NCBI RefSeq assembly: GCF_026932795.1
Contig: NZ_JADPVH010000002.1
Coordinates: forward strand, 62,001-126,000
Origin: Paenarthrobacter sp. Z7-10
Lineage (GTDB): Bacteria; Actinomycetota; Actinomycetes; Actinomycetales; Micrococcaceae
Length of the DNA stretch: 64,000 bases
Direction: 5' to 3'
In this document: positions 1 through 9,034 of the stretch, piece after piece
How the letters are laid out: the number at the start of each line of letters is the position of its first letter
How positions within the stretch are numbered: the stretch's first letter is position 1
Made by a program: the position numbers and the translations under genes
The notes under the pieces: generated by a model
Databases searched by the model: none
The model's input: only the letters and a program-made list of their open reading frames with translations
What the model was told of the DNA's origin: nothing

Positions 1-662
1 TGGCCCCATGTCAACAGCGAAAAACCAGCCACCACCGGCAATGCCGCGGCCAATTGGCCCGGGTTGAGCGACCCCGCTGCAGCCTGGAGATCAGGCCAGC
101 GGAGCCCCGGCAGATCTTCGCCGCCAACGGCCAAGTCCAGTCCGCCGCCCCACTCGTCGCCGTCGACCAGCAGCGTCCGGATTCCGAGGCCGGCCGCGTG
201 CCCGGCCATCAGAACGGAAAGCGTTGATGCCCCCGCCCCACCACATCCGCCGACTATCCCGAGGACGAAACCTGTGGACGCGGGATCCCGGAGCCGGCCA
301 AGGAACTCGGCCAGCCATTCAGAACCATGGGGAAGCACGGCGACCCTGTCCACACCCGAAATTGATGCTTGCTGCCACAGCGTTTCACTCTCGCCGCTGG
401 CACCTATGAGGACGGTCGGTCCACGACGACGGGGTATGGGCTCGGAGATGTCGCTGCCAACCAGGACGGCGCCGGCACCATGCCAATCGACGCCGGCTGA
501 CTCTATGGTTGCCGCTACGGCCAGCTCCACAGCGGCGGCGGCACTAATTCTGGCCGCTTCATCCCGAAGATATGAGGATTCGGTGACCAACAGAACGTCA
601 ATGCGCTGCTCCGGAAGCCATTGACCGGCTCGGCCGGAAACTGTCTCGGTCCTGCTCCTCAA
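1..662 (-). CDS. Ssd/CpaE-like MinD-family P-loop protein (partial, C-terminus off the left edge)
   Basis: An open minus-strand frame runs without stops to the left edge. The N-terminal part reads RIDVLLVTESSYLRDEAARI, like the receiver-like domain of septum-site-determining (Ssd, Rv3660c) and CpaE proteins. About residue 140 there is a deviant Walker A segment, GGCGGAGAST, followed by LLVDGDEWGGGLDL, which fits the MinD/ParA/CpaE ATPase fold. Family members act in septum placement or in tight-adherence pilus assembly, usually at the membrane. No ATG or GTG exists in frame near the expected N-terminus; the TTG at 662 is the best start but has no strong ribosome site. Gene order to the right matches the mycobacterial ssd neighbourhood. 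The family call is fairly safe; the exact role (Ssd or Tad pilus) cannot be decided without the missing part. Confidence 0.75.
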   Translation of the reverse strand, partial: MRSRTETVSGRAGQWLPEQRIDVLLVTESSYLRDEAARISAAAAVELAVAATIESAGVDWHGAGAVLVGSDISEPIPRRRGPTVLIGASGESETLWQQASISGVDRVAVLPHGSEWLAEFLGRLRDPASTGFVLGIVGGCGGAGASTLSVLMAGHAAGLGIRTLLVDGDEWGGGLDLAVGGEDLPGLRWPDLQAAAGSLNPGQLAAALPVVAGFSLLTWG

Positions 663-1047
663 CGCACCAGGATCCGGCTCGGGAACTCCGTGCGCCCGGC
701 TACTGGCAGCCAGGCTCCGGGCTCCCGGGCCAGAAACTTCCCGACCAAGGACTTTCGAGCCCCGGTCGGCGGTGGGAAAGCTGGCCTGTGCGCCGGAAGA
801 TCCCTCGAGCAGGGAGTCGGCGCGGGTCCGCGGTGCAGCGGCACGCCGGCCGCGGATTCGTGGACCGGAAGACATGGATACAGGTTCCCCGGAAGTCCAC
901 CGCCTCCGCTACTGGAGTTCATGCCGTTGTGCGCGGCGAACTGGTCGCAAGCCCGTGTGCAGGGGAAGTCGCCTGTGGCCGCCGGTGGCTGCCGGATCGG
1001 CAATGCAGCTCGATGACTGCCAGATCGGCGCTGCAAAAAGTATCTGC

Positions 1048-1112
1048 TGCCGGATCGGCGTCGTTTCTCTTTGGCTGCCGGATCGGCGTCGTGTCTCTTT
1101 GGCTGCCGGTCG
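1048..1112. repeat. 28-bp direct repeat, about 2.3 copies
   Basis: Copies begin at 1048, 1076 and 1104 with TGCCGGATCGGCGTCG or its start, then a TCTCTTTGG segment; the period is exactly 28 bp and the two full copies differ by one base. No spacers or CRISPR features. Confidence 0.8.
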
Positions 1113-1157
1113 CGCCACTTCCCGGCGGCCTCGTTCTTCGCCCCGATCGGGAGCGGG

Positions 1158-1163
1158 CAGAAT
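1158..1163 (+). promoter_or_regulatory. -10-like hexamer of a leaderless promoter
   Basis: CAGAAT lies exactly 6 nt before the ATG at 1170 and no ribosome site is present, so transcription would begin at the start codon. Confidence 0.45.
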
Positions 1164-1169
1164 AGGTGC

Positions 1170-2888
1170 ATGTACCTGGTGTTGGCTACTGCCTCCGGCA
1201 ACCGCTCCGCCGACGCCGGTCCGAGCCCCGCAGCGGACCTGCTTTCCCTGGACGCCGCCGGAAATCCTTCCGGAACCAGACTCACCGTCGCACTGCAGAA
1301 CCTGCCCGACGTCGTGCGTGGCCTTGAACAAGACCGGCCGCGCTGGGTGTGGCAACGAACCCAGGACTGGTACCCGGCGCTGCTGCGGGCCGGTGTCAGC
1401 GTGGAAAAATGCCACGATCTAACCCTGTGCCGCAACATCCTGGTCTATTCAGAGTTCACTGCCTCCACTGGTTACCCGCGCGCTAACATGGCTCTGCCGG
1501 TGGAGGGCGCGTCCGATTCGCGGCCGGGAGTACCCAATCAGGACAGCCTTTTCGACAGCCAGGTACAGCAGCGCGGACCCGGGCTCGAGGAACTTTGCGC
1601 TGATCTGCGGGCCCAGCTGGCGGCGGTCCGTGATACCGGCGAGCAGGCCAAGCTGTCACTGCTGCTGGCCGCGGAATCGGCCGGCACGCTGATCGCAGCG
1701 GAGATGCAGCATACCGGCGTTCCCTGGCGCGAGGACTTGCACGAGGCGATCCTGCAAACCCACTTGGGACCGCGGCCGGAGGGGATGCGCCGGCCGGAAC
1801 AGCTGGAACGGCTTGCGGCCCGGCTGCGGGATTTGCTCGGTGTCCCCGGGCTGAACCCAGATTCCGGCCAGGAGTTGCTGCGGGCACTGCACCGATCCGG
1901 CGTCGAGGTCAAAACCACCCGTTCCTGGGAGTTGGAGCAGCTAAAGCATCCGGCTATCGAACCGCTGCTGGCATACAAGAAACTCAGCCGGCTTTTTGCG
2001 GCCAACGGATGGGCGTGGCTGGACCAGTGGGTGGCCGGCGGGCGGTTTCGTCCGGAGTATGTGGTGGGCGGAGTGGTGTCCGGCCGGTGGGCCTCCCGTG
2101 GCGGAGGTGCGCTGCAGATTCCCAGGCAGATTCGAGGTGCCGCGTTCGCGGATTCGGGGTACAAACTGATCGTCGCCGATGCCGCCCAGCTGGAGCCGCG
2201 GGTGCTGGCGGCATTGGCCCGCGACACCAAGATGGCCGAGGCTGCGCGGGATAAGGACCTCTACGCCGGCATCGCAGCGCAGGGATTCGGCGGCGACCGG
2301 GCGAAGGCCAAGGTTGCGCTCTTGGGCGCCATCTACGGTGCGACGACGGGTGAGTCGGGTCGGCTGATGCCCCAGCTCACCCGCACCTATCCGCAGGCGG
2401 TGGGATACGTCGAGGACGCAGCCCGGGCCGGGGAAAAGGGCCGGATCGTGACCACCCGGTTGGGACGCAGCTGCCCGCCGCCCTCGACTGCGTGGATGGC
2501 CGCGCAACGCAGCACCACGGCCGAGGAACAGCGCCGGGCCGACGGCGCGGCCCGGTCCCGTGGACGTTTCACGCGCAATTTCGTGGTCCAGGGCTCGGCG
2601 GCGGACTGGGCTGCCTGCTGGATGGCGGAATTACGACGACGGCTGCGCGCCTTCCCGTCGGAGGTTCCCGGTGGCGCCGCGGCTGATGGCGGCCCCGCCG
2701 GGGTCCCCGAGATGGTCTTCTTCCTGCACGACGAAATCATGGTGCACGCTCGGGATGAGGACGTGGACCGGGTCTGCGCTCTGCTGGAGGAAGCCGCGCG
2801 GGCGGCCACGCAACTGTTGTTCGGTCAGATTCCGATTGAATTTCCGGTCAACATCACCGTGGTGCAGTCCTACGCGGATGCTAAATAG
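1170..2888 (+). CDS. bifunctional 3'-5' exonuclease/DNA polymerase (family A-like)
   Basis: The 572-residue protein resembles the polymerase half of DNA polymerase I but lacks a 5' nuclease domain. Polymerase motifs are visible in order: motif A as DAAQLEPRVLA (residues about 340-350), motif B as RAKAKVALLGAIYG, and motif C as FLHDEIMVH near the C-terminus. The N-terminal 180 residues would be the degenerate exonuclease-like part. In classic Pol I motif A the second residue is Tyr (DYSQIELR); here it is Ala. Actinobacterial genomes commonly carry this protein beside the Nudix/nth pair in addition to a full polA, so it is probably an accessory repair enzyme. The ATG at 1170 is chosen because a -10-like CAGAAT sits 6 nt upstream and the homologous sequence begins there; an upstream ATG at 1071 would add repeat-derived residues only. 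Confidence 0.85.
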   Translation: MYLVLATASGNRSADAGPSPAADLLSLDAAGNPSGTRLTVALQNLPDVVRGLEQDRPRWVWQRTQDWYPALLRAGVSVEKCHDLTLCRNILVYSEFTASTGYPRANMALPVEGASDSRPGVPNQDSLFDSQVQQRGPGLEELCADLRAQLAAVRDTGEQAKLSLLLAAESAGTLIAAEMQHTGVPWREDLHEAILQTHLGPRPEGMRRPEQLERLAARLRDLLGVPGLNPDSGQELLRALHRSGVEVKTTRSWELEQLKHPAIEPLLAYKKLSRLFAANGWAWLDQWVAGGRFRPEYVVGGVVSGRWASRGGGALQIPRQIRGAAFADSGYKLIVADAAQLEPRVLAALARDTKMAEAARDKDLYAGIAAQGFGGDRAKAKVALLGAIYGATTGESGRLMPQLTRTYPQAVGYVEDAARAGEKGRIVTTRLGRSCPPPSTAWMAAQRSTTAEEQRRADGAARSRGRFTRNFVVQGSAADWAACWMAELRRRLRAFPSEVPGGAAADGGPAGVPEMVFFLHDEIMVHARDEDVDRVCALLEEAARAATQLLFGQIPIEFPVNITVVQSYADAK

Positions 2889-2898
2889 ATCCGCGGCA

Positions 2899-3579
2899 TC
2901 AGAGCGGGACGGGAACCAGCCGGTTGGTGTCCCATTGGACCGCCCAGCCCAGCTGATCGAAGAGCCGGTCCAGCAGGGCACCGGTGAATCCCCAGATCAC
3001 TACCCCGTTGACGCTGAACGCCGGGCTCCGGGAGGTCTCCACACCGTGGCGGACTGTAGCCATGTACCTGTTGTCCGGATCCAGCAGGTCGCGCACAGGG
3101 ACACGGAACACCTGCGCGGATTCACCGAAGTCGACAACTGCCACCGGGGATTGGGATGCCCACCAGCCCAGTACTGGAGTCACCAGGAAGTTGCTCACCG
3201 GCAAGGCCACCTCCGGCAGCGCACCAAGAATTTCCACCCCGTCCGGGTCCAATCCGGTTTCCTCCACGGCCTCACGCAGTGCTGTGCCTTCCACTGATGT
3301 GTCCGAGGCGTCTGCTCCGCCGCCCGGAAAAGCGACTTGACCGGGGTGGTTCTCCAGATTCGCGGCTCTCTCCACCAAAAGCACGTCCAACTCGGTGGGG
3401 GCCAGCGGCTTCGGTGATGCCGCCGGAACGGAGTCGAGTGCGCCGAAGAGCATCAGGACGGCCGCGCGGCGGGCGGTGGACCGATCAAGACCCCTTGACC
3501 AACGCGGGTCCGGCGGATCGGGCAGCTGACCGGCCGCGGCCCTTTCCGCCAGCAAATGCAAGTCCGCCCGTGCGCTCAC
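2899..3579 (-). CDS. Nudix hydrolase, CoA pyrophosphatase type
   Basis: This 226-residue protein has the Nudix box [20 protein letters not shown] followed by EETG (G-x5-E-x7-RE-x2-EE-x-G). Just before it is [20 protein letters not shown], matching the UPF0035/NuCoA signature (LLTxRxxxLxxHxGQVxFPGG) of enzymes that cleave CoA and its derivatives into phosphopantetheine and 3',5'-ADP. Glutamates of the box bind the catalytic divalent metal. The start ATG overlaps the stop of nth by 4 nt, so the two are co-transcribed and probably translationally coupled. The M. tuberculosis counterpart Rv3672c has the same neighbourhood. It ends 10 nt from the convergent polymerase gene. Function by family; substrate not proven here. 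Confidence 0.88.
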   Translation of the reverse strand: MSARADLHLLAERAAAGQLPDPPDPRWSRGLDRSTARRAAVLMLFGALDSVPAASPKPLAPTELDVLLVERAANLENHPGQVAFPGGGADASDTSVEGTALREAVEETGLDPDGVEILGALPEVALPVSNFLVTPVLGWWASQSPVAVVDFGESAQVFRVPVRDLLDPDNRYMATVRHGVETSRSPAFSVNGVVIWGFTGALLDRLFDQLGWAVQWDTNRLVPVPL

Positions 3580-4544
3580 TGATGCCCCGGCAGTGTGCCT
3601 GCGTCCCCCAACGGTGCTTCCGGCCCGGCGGTACTTTCCGACTTGTTCGTTGATCCGAAGGGAACCTGCGCACCGCGCTGGAATTCCATCCGGTACTCCG
3701 CCGCTCTGGACACGTCGGCAAGCATGCGTGCCAGTAACTCCTCATTGCCCGCTGCAAGCTCGTACTTGAGCAACTTTTTCGCCTTTACCGGATCGGTCTC
3801 CCCCTCGCCGTAGGACGGACACAGCGTTGCTACACCGCACGCCCCGCAGGCAGGCTTCCGGGCATGGCACACCCGCCTGCCATGGAACACCACGCGGTGC
3901 GAGAGCATGGTCCAGTCCGCCGGCTCAAACAGTTCCGCCACATCGCGCTCAACCTGGACCGGGTCCTCCGAATCCGTCCACCCAAACCGGCGGGCCAGCC
4001 GGCCAAAGTGTGTGTCAACGGTGATTCCGGGAATGCCGAAAGCATTTCCGAGCACCACATTGGCGGTTTTCCGTCCGACGCCGGCCAGTGTCACGAGGTC
4101 CTCGAGGCGCCCGGGGACCTCGCCATCGTACTCGTCCACGATCCGGGTCGCCAACGCCAGCAGACTCCGGGTCTTGGCCCGAAAAAATCCCGTGGGCTGG
4201 ATCATGGATTCCAGGTCGGCTGAATTCGCCTCCGACAACGCCTGGGCATTCGGATACTTAGCAAAAAGCGCAGGAGTTGTCTGGTTCACCCTGACATCGG
4301 TGGTCTGGGCGGAGAGCACTGTAGCCACGACGAGCTCGTAGGGGTTGCGGAAGTCCAGCTCCGCATGCGCATAGGGGTACAGCCCGGCGAGACCGCGATT
4401 GATCTTTCGCGCCCGCCGGGTCAGAGCCAGCCGCGACTCGCCCGCACCGGTTACCCGCGAAGTTCCCCGCCCGGTCACGCTCTGCGCGCCGGAATCCGCA
4501 ACACTGCGGTCCGATCCCGCCTTCCCGGACGTCGTCCCGGCCAT
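3576..4544 (-). CDS. nth: endonuclease III (DNA glycosylase/AP lyase)
   Basis: Base-excision-repair enzyme removing oxidised pyrimidines and nicking the abasic site. The 322 residues include the helix-hairpin-helix [15 protein letters not shown] with the catalytic Lys in GRKTA, the catalytic Asp in [11 protein letters not shown], and the [4Fe-4S] motif C-x6-C-x2-C-x5-C ([17 protein letters not shown]). It is longer than the usual 210-250 residues: about 45 low-complexity residues at the N-terminus and a C-terminal tail of about 70 residues are extra. The ATG at 4544 is supported by GAGGAG 6 nt upstream; AT-rich sequence (ATAATATCTA) behind it may be the -10. It heads a two-gene operon with the Nudix hydrolase. 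The region upstream is filled by 38-bp repeats. Confidence 0.93.
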   Translation of the reverse strand: MAGTTSGKAGSDRSVADSGAQSVTGRGTSRVTGAGESRLALTRRARKINRGLAGLYPYAHAELDFRNPYELVVATVLSAQTTDVRVNQTTPALFAKYPNAQALSEANSADLESMIQPTGFFRAKTRSLLALATRIVDEYDGEVPGRLEDLVTLAGVGRKTANVVLGNAFGIPGITVDTHFGRLARRFGWTDSEDPVQVERDVAELFEPADWTMLSHRVVFHGRRVCHARKPACGACGVATLCPSYGEGETDPVKAKKLLKYELAAGNEELLARMLADVSRAAEYRMEFQRGAQVPFGSTNKSESTAGPEAPLGDAGTLPGHQ

Positions 4545-4570
4545 GTGCTCCTCAATTTCAGCTAGATATT

Positions 4571-4722
4571 ATGTTCCTGGCCGCTGCTCGCCCTCCGGCC
4601 ATCGTTCAATGTTCCTGGCCGCTACTCGCCCTCCGGCCATCGTTCAATGTTCCTGGCCGCTACTCGCCCTCCGGCCATCGTTCAATGTTCCTGGCCGCTA
4701 CTCGCCCTCCGGTGCCCGTTCA
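4571..4722. repeat. four tandem 38-bp repeats copying the 3' end of the neighbouring gene
   Basis: Copies start at 4571, 4609, 4647 and 4685 (ATGTTCCTGGCCGCT...), exactly 38 bp apart. The first three differ at a single position; the fourth diverges in its last third where it becomes the end of the membrane-protein gene. Read on the minus strand each unit contains codons for N-I-E-R-x-x-P-E-G-E followed by TAG, that is, the last codons and stop of that gene. The array therefore looks like repeated duplication of the gene's tail, and it sits between that gene and the nth promoter. Confidence 0.9.
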
Positions 4723-6413
4723 ATGTTGCGCAGATCGCGCAGCACGCCGACCCGGCCATCGGTGTTCTGGACAAGGAAATCATGGCCGCGGTCCTGCAGT
4801 GCCAGGATCCAGTTTCCCGGCTCCACGTTGTACAGGAACCCGCCGGTCTTCTCATCCACGACGGGGCGAGGCCGATCCACCGCGAACCAGAACGCGTCGT
4901 AGGCGGAGGAGTGGGACTCCGCGCCGGTTTCCTCGTTCTGCCAGCCGTGCTGATCGTGGCTGTGTCCCGCCTCTGAACGCGACGCCGGATCGACGGTGGC
5001 GCCGATGCTTTCCCGCCGTGCCTGGACGGTTGGATTGACGGTGGTGGCTGGAACCCCGGAAAGGCTTCCGTCCACGGGCTCGACGGCGGCACTTGCGCCA
5101 TCCGCGCCCGTTCCCTGCGCGCCTGCGTTTTTCTTCGGCTCGTTGTCGGAACGCGCACCCAAGGTCTCGGAACTCCGGCTGCCAGCGCCCGTTGACCCCT
5201 GCTGCGCCGGGCTGCCCGCACGATTACCTTCAGACGTTTGTCCTTCGGCCGGCAGGGATTGTGCTGCGGCTGCCACGGCGCCGCCAGCGGCCGCACCGCC
5301 AAGGAACTGGCTGAGTTCGGGGGCGGCAGCCACCGTTTCCGACGACGACGAAGCGGCCCGCGCGGGACCCGCCGCGCGTTGCGTATCAGCAGTTTCCGAC
5401 GACGACGAAGCGGCACGCGTGGGAGCGCCCGGGCCATGCTGGGTATCGGCGGTTTCAGCGGCCGGCCGGCCGGCCGCTGAAGTTGGGCCATCCGCGGCTG
5501 CCGCGTTCGAACCGGCGGGATGTGTAGTGGAAGAGTGTGCCCCTGCATTGTCTCGACCAGTGGCGCCTGTGGCACCCGGCTGATGAGTGGCACCGCGCTG
5601 GCTGGAAGCGGCGGCACCGGCCGTTCCGGTGGTAGCGGAGACAGCCGAGCCGGTAGCCGTCGAGCCGGAAGCAGCCGAGCCGGTAGCGGCCGGTCCGGAG
5701 GCAGCCACCCCAGCGGTGGTGGAGACAGGAGCGGAGCCAGCGGCGTTCGAACCGGTGGGCCGGTTGGCTGCGGGCTTGGGGGCGGCGGCCGGCTTCCGAA
5801 CTGGGAGGACGGCATCGCGAGCCACCGGATGGGCAGCGGATTCGGGCCGCCCGGCAAAATCAGCGGCGAAGAAGGGCAGCCAGGGTGCTGCAACGGTCGC
5901 TGCCAATAGCGCAAGTGATCCGATCAGCGCGATCAGGAACCCAAGTCCAAAGTCACTCACGATGCTCAGGAAAAAGTAAGCCACCGCAAAGGAGGCAACC
6001 ACCGAGCCAAACTGATCCACGGACAGTGAGCCGACGCGGAAAGTGCTTCGGGCCGCGAGTCGGCGGGCAAGAAAGAGTCCCGCCACGATCAGCGGCAGAA
6101 CGATGCCGATGCCGACGAAGAACAGCGATGCCCCGTTCCAGAGGTTAACCATGTTCCCGGCGCGGAAGATCGGCAGCAGCGAGCCGATGAAGATCACCAG
6201 CACGGCACCGAGCACCACCAGGTCGCGCAGCGTGAAGGTTCCCACGACCGCCTGCGCCCCGCGCTTCGACGCGGACCCCTCGGTACCCGTCGTCGTCGTC
6301 GCTGCGTCACCGTGCCCAGCTGACGATGTAATCTCACTGCGCCCAGCTGCGCCGGCTGGGGCCTGCCCGCGGCCGGCCTTTTCGCTGTGTGGTCCGAATT
6401 GTTGTTCAGTCAT
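4698..6413 (-). CDS. membrane protein with long Ala/Ser/Thr-rich low-complexity region
   Basis: Unknown function; 571 residues. After a polar N-terminus there are about four hydrophobic segments between residues 60 and 200 (FTLRDLVVLGAVLVIFIGSL, then SLFFVGIGIVLPLIVAGLFL, then two more). Next comes a region of about 270 residues made mostly of A, S, T, G and P, with imperfect duplications such as SSSSETADTQ. The last 70 residues are ordered in character (DAFWFAVDRPRPVVDEKTGG, ending in IERAPEGE). The ATG at 6413 is chosen because GAGGAG lies 7 nt before it; the frame stays open further upstream but that would overlap acs. It is divergent from acs. The low-complexity part is probably disordered and cytoplasmic or extracytoplasmic; topology is uncertain. 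Confidence 0.75.
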   Translation of the reverse strand: MTEQQFGPHSEKAGRGQAPAGAAGRSEITSSAGHGDAATTTTGTEGSASKRGAQAVVGTFTLRDLVVLGAVLVIFIGSLLPIFRAGNMVNLWNGASLFFVGIGIVLPLIVAGLFLARRLAARSTFRVGSLSVDQFGSVVASFAVAYFFLSIVSDFGLGFLIALIGSLALLAATVAAPWLPFFAADFAGRPESAAHPVARDAVLPVRKPAAAPKPAANRPTGSNAAGSAPVSTTAGVAASGPAATGSAASGSTATGSAVSATTGTAGAAASSQRGATHQPGATGATGRDNAGAHSSTTHPAGSNAAAADGPTSAAGRPAAETADTQHGPGAPTRAASSSSETADTQRAAGPARAASSSSETVAAAPELSQFLGGAAAGGAVAAAAQSLPAEGQTSEGNRAGSPAQQGSTGAGSRSSETLGARSDNEPKKNAGAQGTGADGASAAVEPVDGSLSGVPATTVNPTVQARRESIGATVDPASRSEAGHSHDQHGWQNEETGAESHSSAYDAFWFAVDRPRPVVDEKTGGFLYNVEPGNWILALQDRGHDFLVQNTDGRVGVLRDLRNIERAPEGE

Positions 6414-6750
6414 TTCATGCTCCTCGCGGGACGGTCCAACAACAACCGGCCGGTACGTATGGTGTACCCGTCGCATGCCGGGCCCGTTCAATGGCCTGCT
6501 GCAGGGTTTGCGACGGATCACGGTTCTGTTACAGCCTAGTGAAACACGGCAGACAACTCTAGCTGGGGACCTTCTGGCCGCGGCCCGCGGCCAGGGTGGC
6601 ATGGCAGGCTCACGGCGTGTGACTGTGGACACGGTCAGCGGTGGTCGGGATAGGCTGACCGGGGAACCAGAATCCGTGCCGGCTTCCGGTCTTTCCGCTC
6701 CTACTGGACGGACCGCAGCCGCACTTAAAGCGAAGATGAAGGGCTGAACA
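6414..6750. other. 337-bp divergent promoter region
   Basis: Between the membrane protein gene and acs. It should hold both promoters. The only dyad I see is CGTGT-N8-ACACG at 6616-6633, a weak resemblance to a CRP/GlxR site. No small gene is supported. Confidence 0.4.
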
Positions 6751-8784
6751 ATGTCGCAGGACAATGCCGGATCGCCTGTCGTAAGCGCCGCGGACCAGGC
6801 GCAGGAGCATCCCGGTGATGCGCTGGAAAACCTACTGCATGAAAACCGCCGGTTCGCGCCAACACCGGAGTTCGCCGCCGCCGCGGTCGTCCAGGCCGGC
6901 GAGTATGACGACGCCGCGGCGGACGCGCCGGCCTTCTGGGCCAAGCAGGCACGCAGCCTGCTCAGCTGGAGTAAGGACTTCAGCCAAACCCTCGACTGGT
7001 CAAACCCGCCGTTTGCCAAATGGTTCGCCGACGGCGAGCTCAACGCTGCCTACAACGCCCTGGACCGGCACGTGGAAAACGGTTTGGGCGATCGTGTGGC
7101 AATCTACTTCGAGGGCGAGCCGGGTGACACCCGGACCTACACCTACGCGCAGCTGACCGAGGAGGTCAAAAAGGCCGCCAACGCGTTCGAAGCCCTCGGC
7201 CTGGCCAAGGGGGACCGGGTAGCCGTCTACCTGCCGATGATTCCCGAGGCCGTCATTACCCTGCTGGCCTGCGCCCGCATCGGCGCCGTGCATTCCGTGG
7301 TCTTCGCCGGGTTCTCCGCCGAGGCCCTGCGCTCCAGGATCGACGACGCGGAAGCCAAATTGGTCGTCACCGCGGACGGCACCTACCGGCGCGGCAAGCC
7401 CAGCGCCCTCAAGCCCGCCGTCGACGATGCGCTGCAGAAACCTGGCCATACCGTGGAGCACGTCGTGGTGGTCAAGCGCAACGGTGAGGACGTGGCTTGG
7501 ACCGAGGGCCGGGACGTCTGGTGGGATACCACGGTGGGGGCCGCATCCGCTGAACATACCGCCGTCGGCCATGAAGCCGAGCACCCGCTGTTCATCCTCT
7601 ACACCTCCGGCACCACCGGCCGGCCCAAGGGCATCCTGCACACCACCGGCGGCTATCTGACTCAGGCCGCCTACACGCACCGGGCCGTGTTCGACCTGCA
7701 CCCGGAGACCGACGTGTACTGGTGCACGGCCGACGTCGGCTGGGTCACCGGCCACACCTATGTCGCCTACGCGCCGCTCATCAATGGCGCCACCCAGGTG
7801 ATGTATGAAGGCACCCCCGACAGTCCGCATCAGGGGCGCTGGTGGGAATTGGTTGAAAAGTACAAGGTCTCCATCCTCTACACCGCGCCGACGGCGATCC
7901 GCACCTTCATGAAATGGGGCCGCGACATCCCGGGCCAGTACGATCTGAGCTCCATCCGGGTCCTCGGATCCGTCGGCGAGCCGATCAACCCCGAGGCCTG
8001 GATGTGGTACCGCGAGGTGATAGGCGCCAATGCGGGCAAGCAGGGGCAGAAGAAGGACCATCCGGCTCCCATCGTGGACACCTGGTGGCAGACCGAGACC
8101 GGTGCCATCATGGTGGCCCCGCTGCCAGGCGTGACGGCCACGAAGCCAGGGTCGGCGCAGGTGCCGCTGCCAGGCATCGCCGTCGACGTGGTGGACGAAA
8201 TGGGCCAGCCGGTCTCCAACGGCGCCGGTGGTTATCTGGTGCTGCGCGAGCCGTGGCCCTCCATGCTGCGCGGCATTTGGGGAGATCCCGAGCGGTACAA
8301 GGACACCTACTGGTCGCGTTTCGAGACGATGTATTTCGCCGGGGACGGCGCCAAAAAGGACGACGACGGCGATGTCTGGCTGCTCGGGCGGGTGGACGAT
8401 GTGATGAATATTTCCGGCCACAGACTCTCCACAACCGAGATCGAATCCGCCCTGGTCAGCCACCCGTCCGTGGCCGAGGCGGCCGTCGTCGGCGCGGCGG
8501 ACGAAACCACCGGTCAAGCAGTGGTGGCCTTCGTCATTCTGCGCGGCTCGGCCAAGGACGACCCCGACATCGTCACCACTCTGCGCAACCACGTTGGCAA
8601 GGAGATCGGTCCGATCGCCAAGCCGAAAACCATTTTGGTGGTACCGGAACTGCCCAAAACCCGCTCCGGCAAGATCATGCGCAGACTGCTGAAGGACATC
8701 GCCGAGGGCCGGGAGGCCGGAGATGCCACCACCTTGGCGGACAGCACGGTGATGTCACAGATCTCGGATTCACTGCGAAAATAG
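6751..8784 (+). CDS. acs: acetyl-CoA synthetase (AMP-forming)
   Basis: Activates acetate to acetyl-CoA through acetyl-AMP in the cytoplasm. The 677-residue protein has the ANL-superfamily motifs in order: P-loop [20 protein letters not shown], the acetate-pocket motif [52 protein letters not shown], and the C-terminal [14 protein letters not shown] containing the catalytic Lys that is acetylated in regulated Acs enzymes. Length is slightly above the usual 650 because of an N-terminal extension of about 30 residues. ATG at 6751 has AAGG about 9 nt upstream. It is monocistronic, followed by a strong terminator. M. tuberculosis keeps acs (Rv3667) in the same neighbourhood. Confidence 0.96.
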   Translation: MSQDNAGSPVVSAADQAQEHPGDALENLLHENRRFAPTPEFAAAAVVQAGEYDDAAADAPAFWAKQARSLLSWSKDFSQTLDWSNPPFAKWFADGELNAAYNALDRHVENGLGDRVAIYFEGEPGDTRTYTYAQLTEEVKKAANAFEALGLAKGDRVAVYLPMIPEAVITLLACARIGAVHSVVFAGFSAEALRSRIDDAEAKLVVTADGTYRRGKPSALKPAVDDALQKPGHTVEHVVVVKRNGEDVAWTEGRDVWWDTTVGAASAEHTAVGHEAEHPLFILYTSGTTGRPKGILHTTGGYLTQAAYTHRAVFDLHPETDVYWCTADVGWVTGHTYVAYAPLINGATQVMYEGTPDSPHQGRWWELVEKYKVSILYTAPTAIRTFMKWGRDIPGQYDLSSIRVLGSVGEPINPEAWMWYREVIGANAGKQGQKKDHPAPIVDTWWQTETGAIMVAPLPGVTATKPGSAQVPLPGIAVDVVDEMGQPVSNGAGGYLVLREPWPSMLRGIWGDPERYKDTYWSRFETMYFAGDGAKKDDDGDVWLLGRVDDVMNISGHRLSTTEIESALVSHPSVAEAAVVGAADETTGQAVVAFVILRGSAKDDPDIVTTLRNHVGKEIGPIAKPKTILVVPELPKTRSGKIMRRLLKDIAEGREAGDATTLADSTVMSQISDSLRK

Positions 8785-8798
8785 TCCTCACCGACAGC

Positions 8799-8839
8799 GA
8801 ACACCCCGGTTGCCCTGCGCTTCCGGGGTGTTCCTTTTT
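8799..8839 (+). terminator. rho-independent terminator of acs
   Basis: GAACACCCCGG pairs perfectly with CCGGGGTGTTC (11 bp, 13-nt loop), followed by CTTTTT. Confidence 0.9.
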
Positions 8840-8958
8840 CCATCCCAGTCCTTAGCTCTGCAACACCATTTCCAACAACTCCATCCCGTGACGGTGCCGC
8901 TGCCCGACGACGTTTACCTGACCGTTACTTAATGATCGAAATTTTTTTCTTTTGGGCA

Positions 8959-8986
8959 TTGACGTTCGATTTTGAGCGATTATGAT
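8959..8986 (+). promoter_or_regulatory. promoter of the galactoside cassette with internal DeoR-type operator
   Basis: TTGACG (-35, 8959-8964), 16-nt spacer, TATGAT (-10, 8981-8986). The spacer contains TTCGATTTTGAGCGAT, and a related ATGATCGAAAT lies at 8932-8942; TTCGATTTTGA-type boxes are bound by DeoR/GlpR-family repressors. The DeoR regulator encoded downstream is the natural candidate. Confidence 0.6.
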
Positions 8987-8993
8987 GGTGTAA

Positions 8994-9009
8994 TGTGATC
9001 TGCTTCACA
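8994..9009 (+). promoter_or_regulatory. perfect CRP/GlxR-type palindrome
   Basis: TGTGATCTGCTTCACA matches TGTGA-N6-TCACA in all ten conserved positions. It begins 7 nt after the -10, so it would overlap the transcription start of the promoter at 8959-8986. Bound Crp would then repress that promoter unless a second promoter is used. Confidence 0.75.
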
Positions 9010-9034
9010 GCTTGGTGACTTCAAGGGAGAAATC

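Larger units (their letters stand above)
663..1169. other. 507-bp intergenic gap with 28-bp repeats
   Basis: This gap lies between the divergent ssd-like gene and the polymerase gene. Frames here are open but show no recognisable protein. The only structure seen is the repeat array at 1048-1112, looser copies of its CCGGATCGGC core near 991 and 1022, and the -10-like element just before the polymerase start. Confidence 0.5.

Noticed and set aside
1048-1112. CRISPR or origin-type iteron array
   Set aside because: Two and a bit copies without spacers or an AT-rich region; no replication gene nearby.
659-1438. 259-residue minus-strand frame across the left gap
   Set aside because: It overlaps the 5' part of the polymerase gene, contains translated repeats and has no conserved character.
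4571-4722. CRISPR array
   Set aside because: Repeats are head to tail with no spacers, and the unit derives from the neighbouring gene.
6616-6633. CRP site for acs
   Set aside because: CGTGT-N8-ACACG has the wrong spacing and half-sites for TGTGA-N6-TCACA; kept only as a note on the region.
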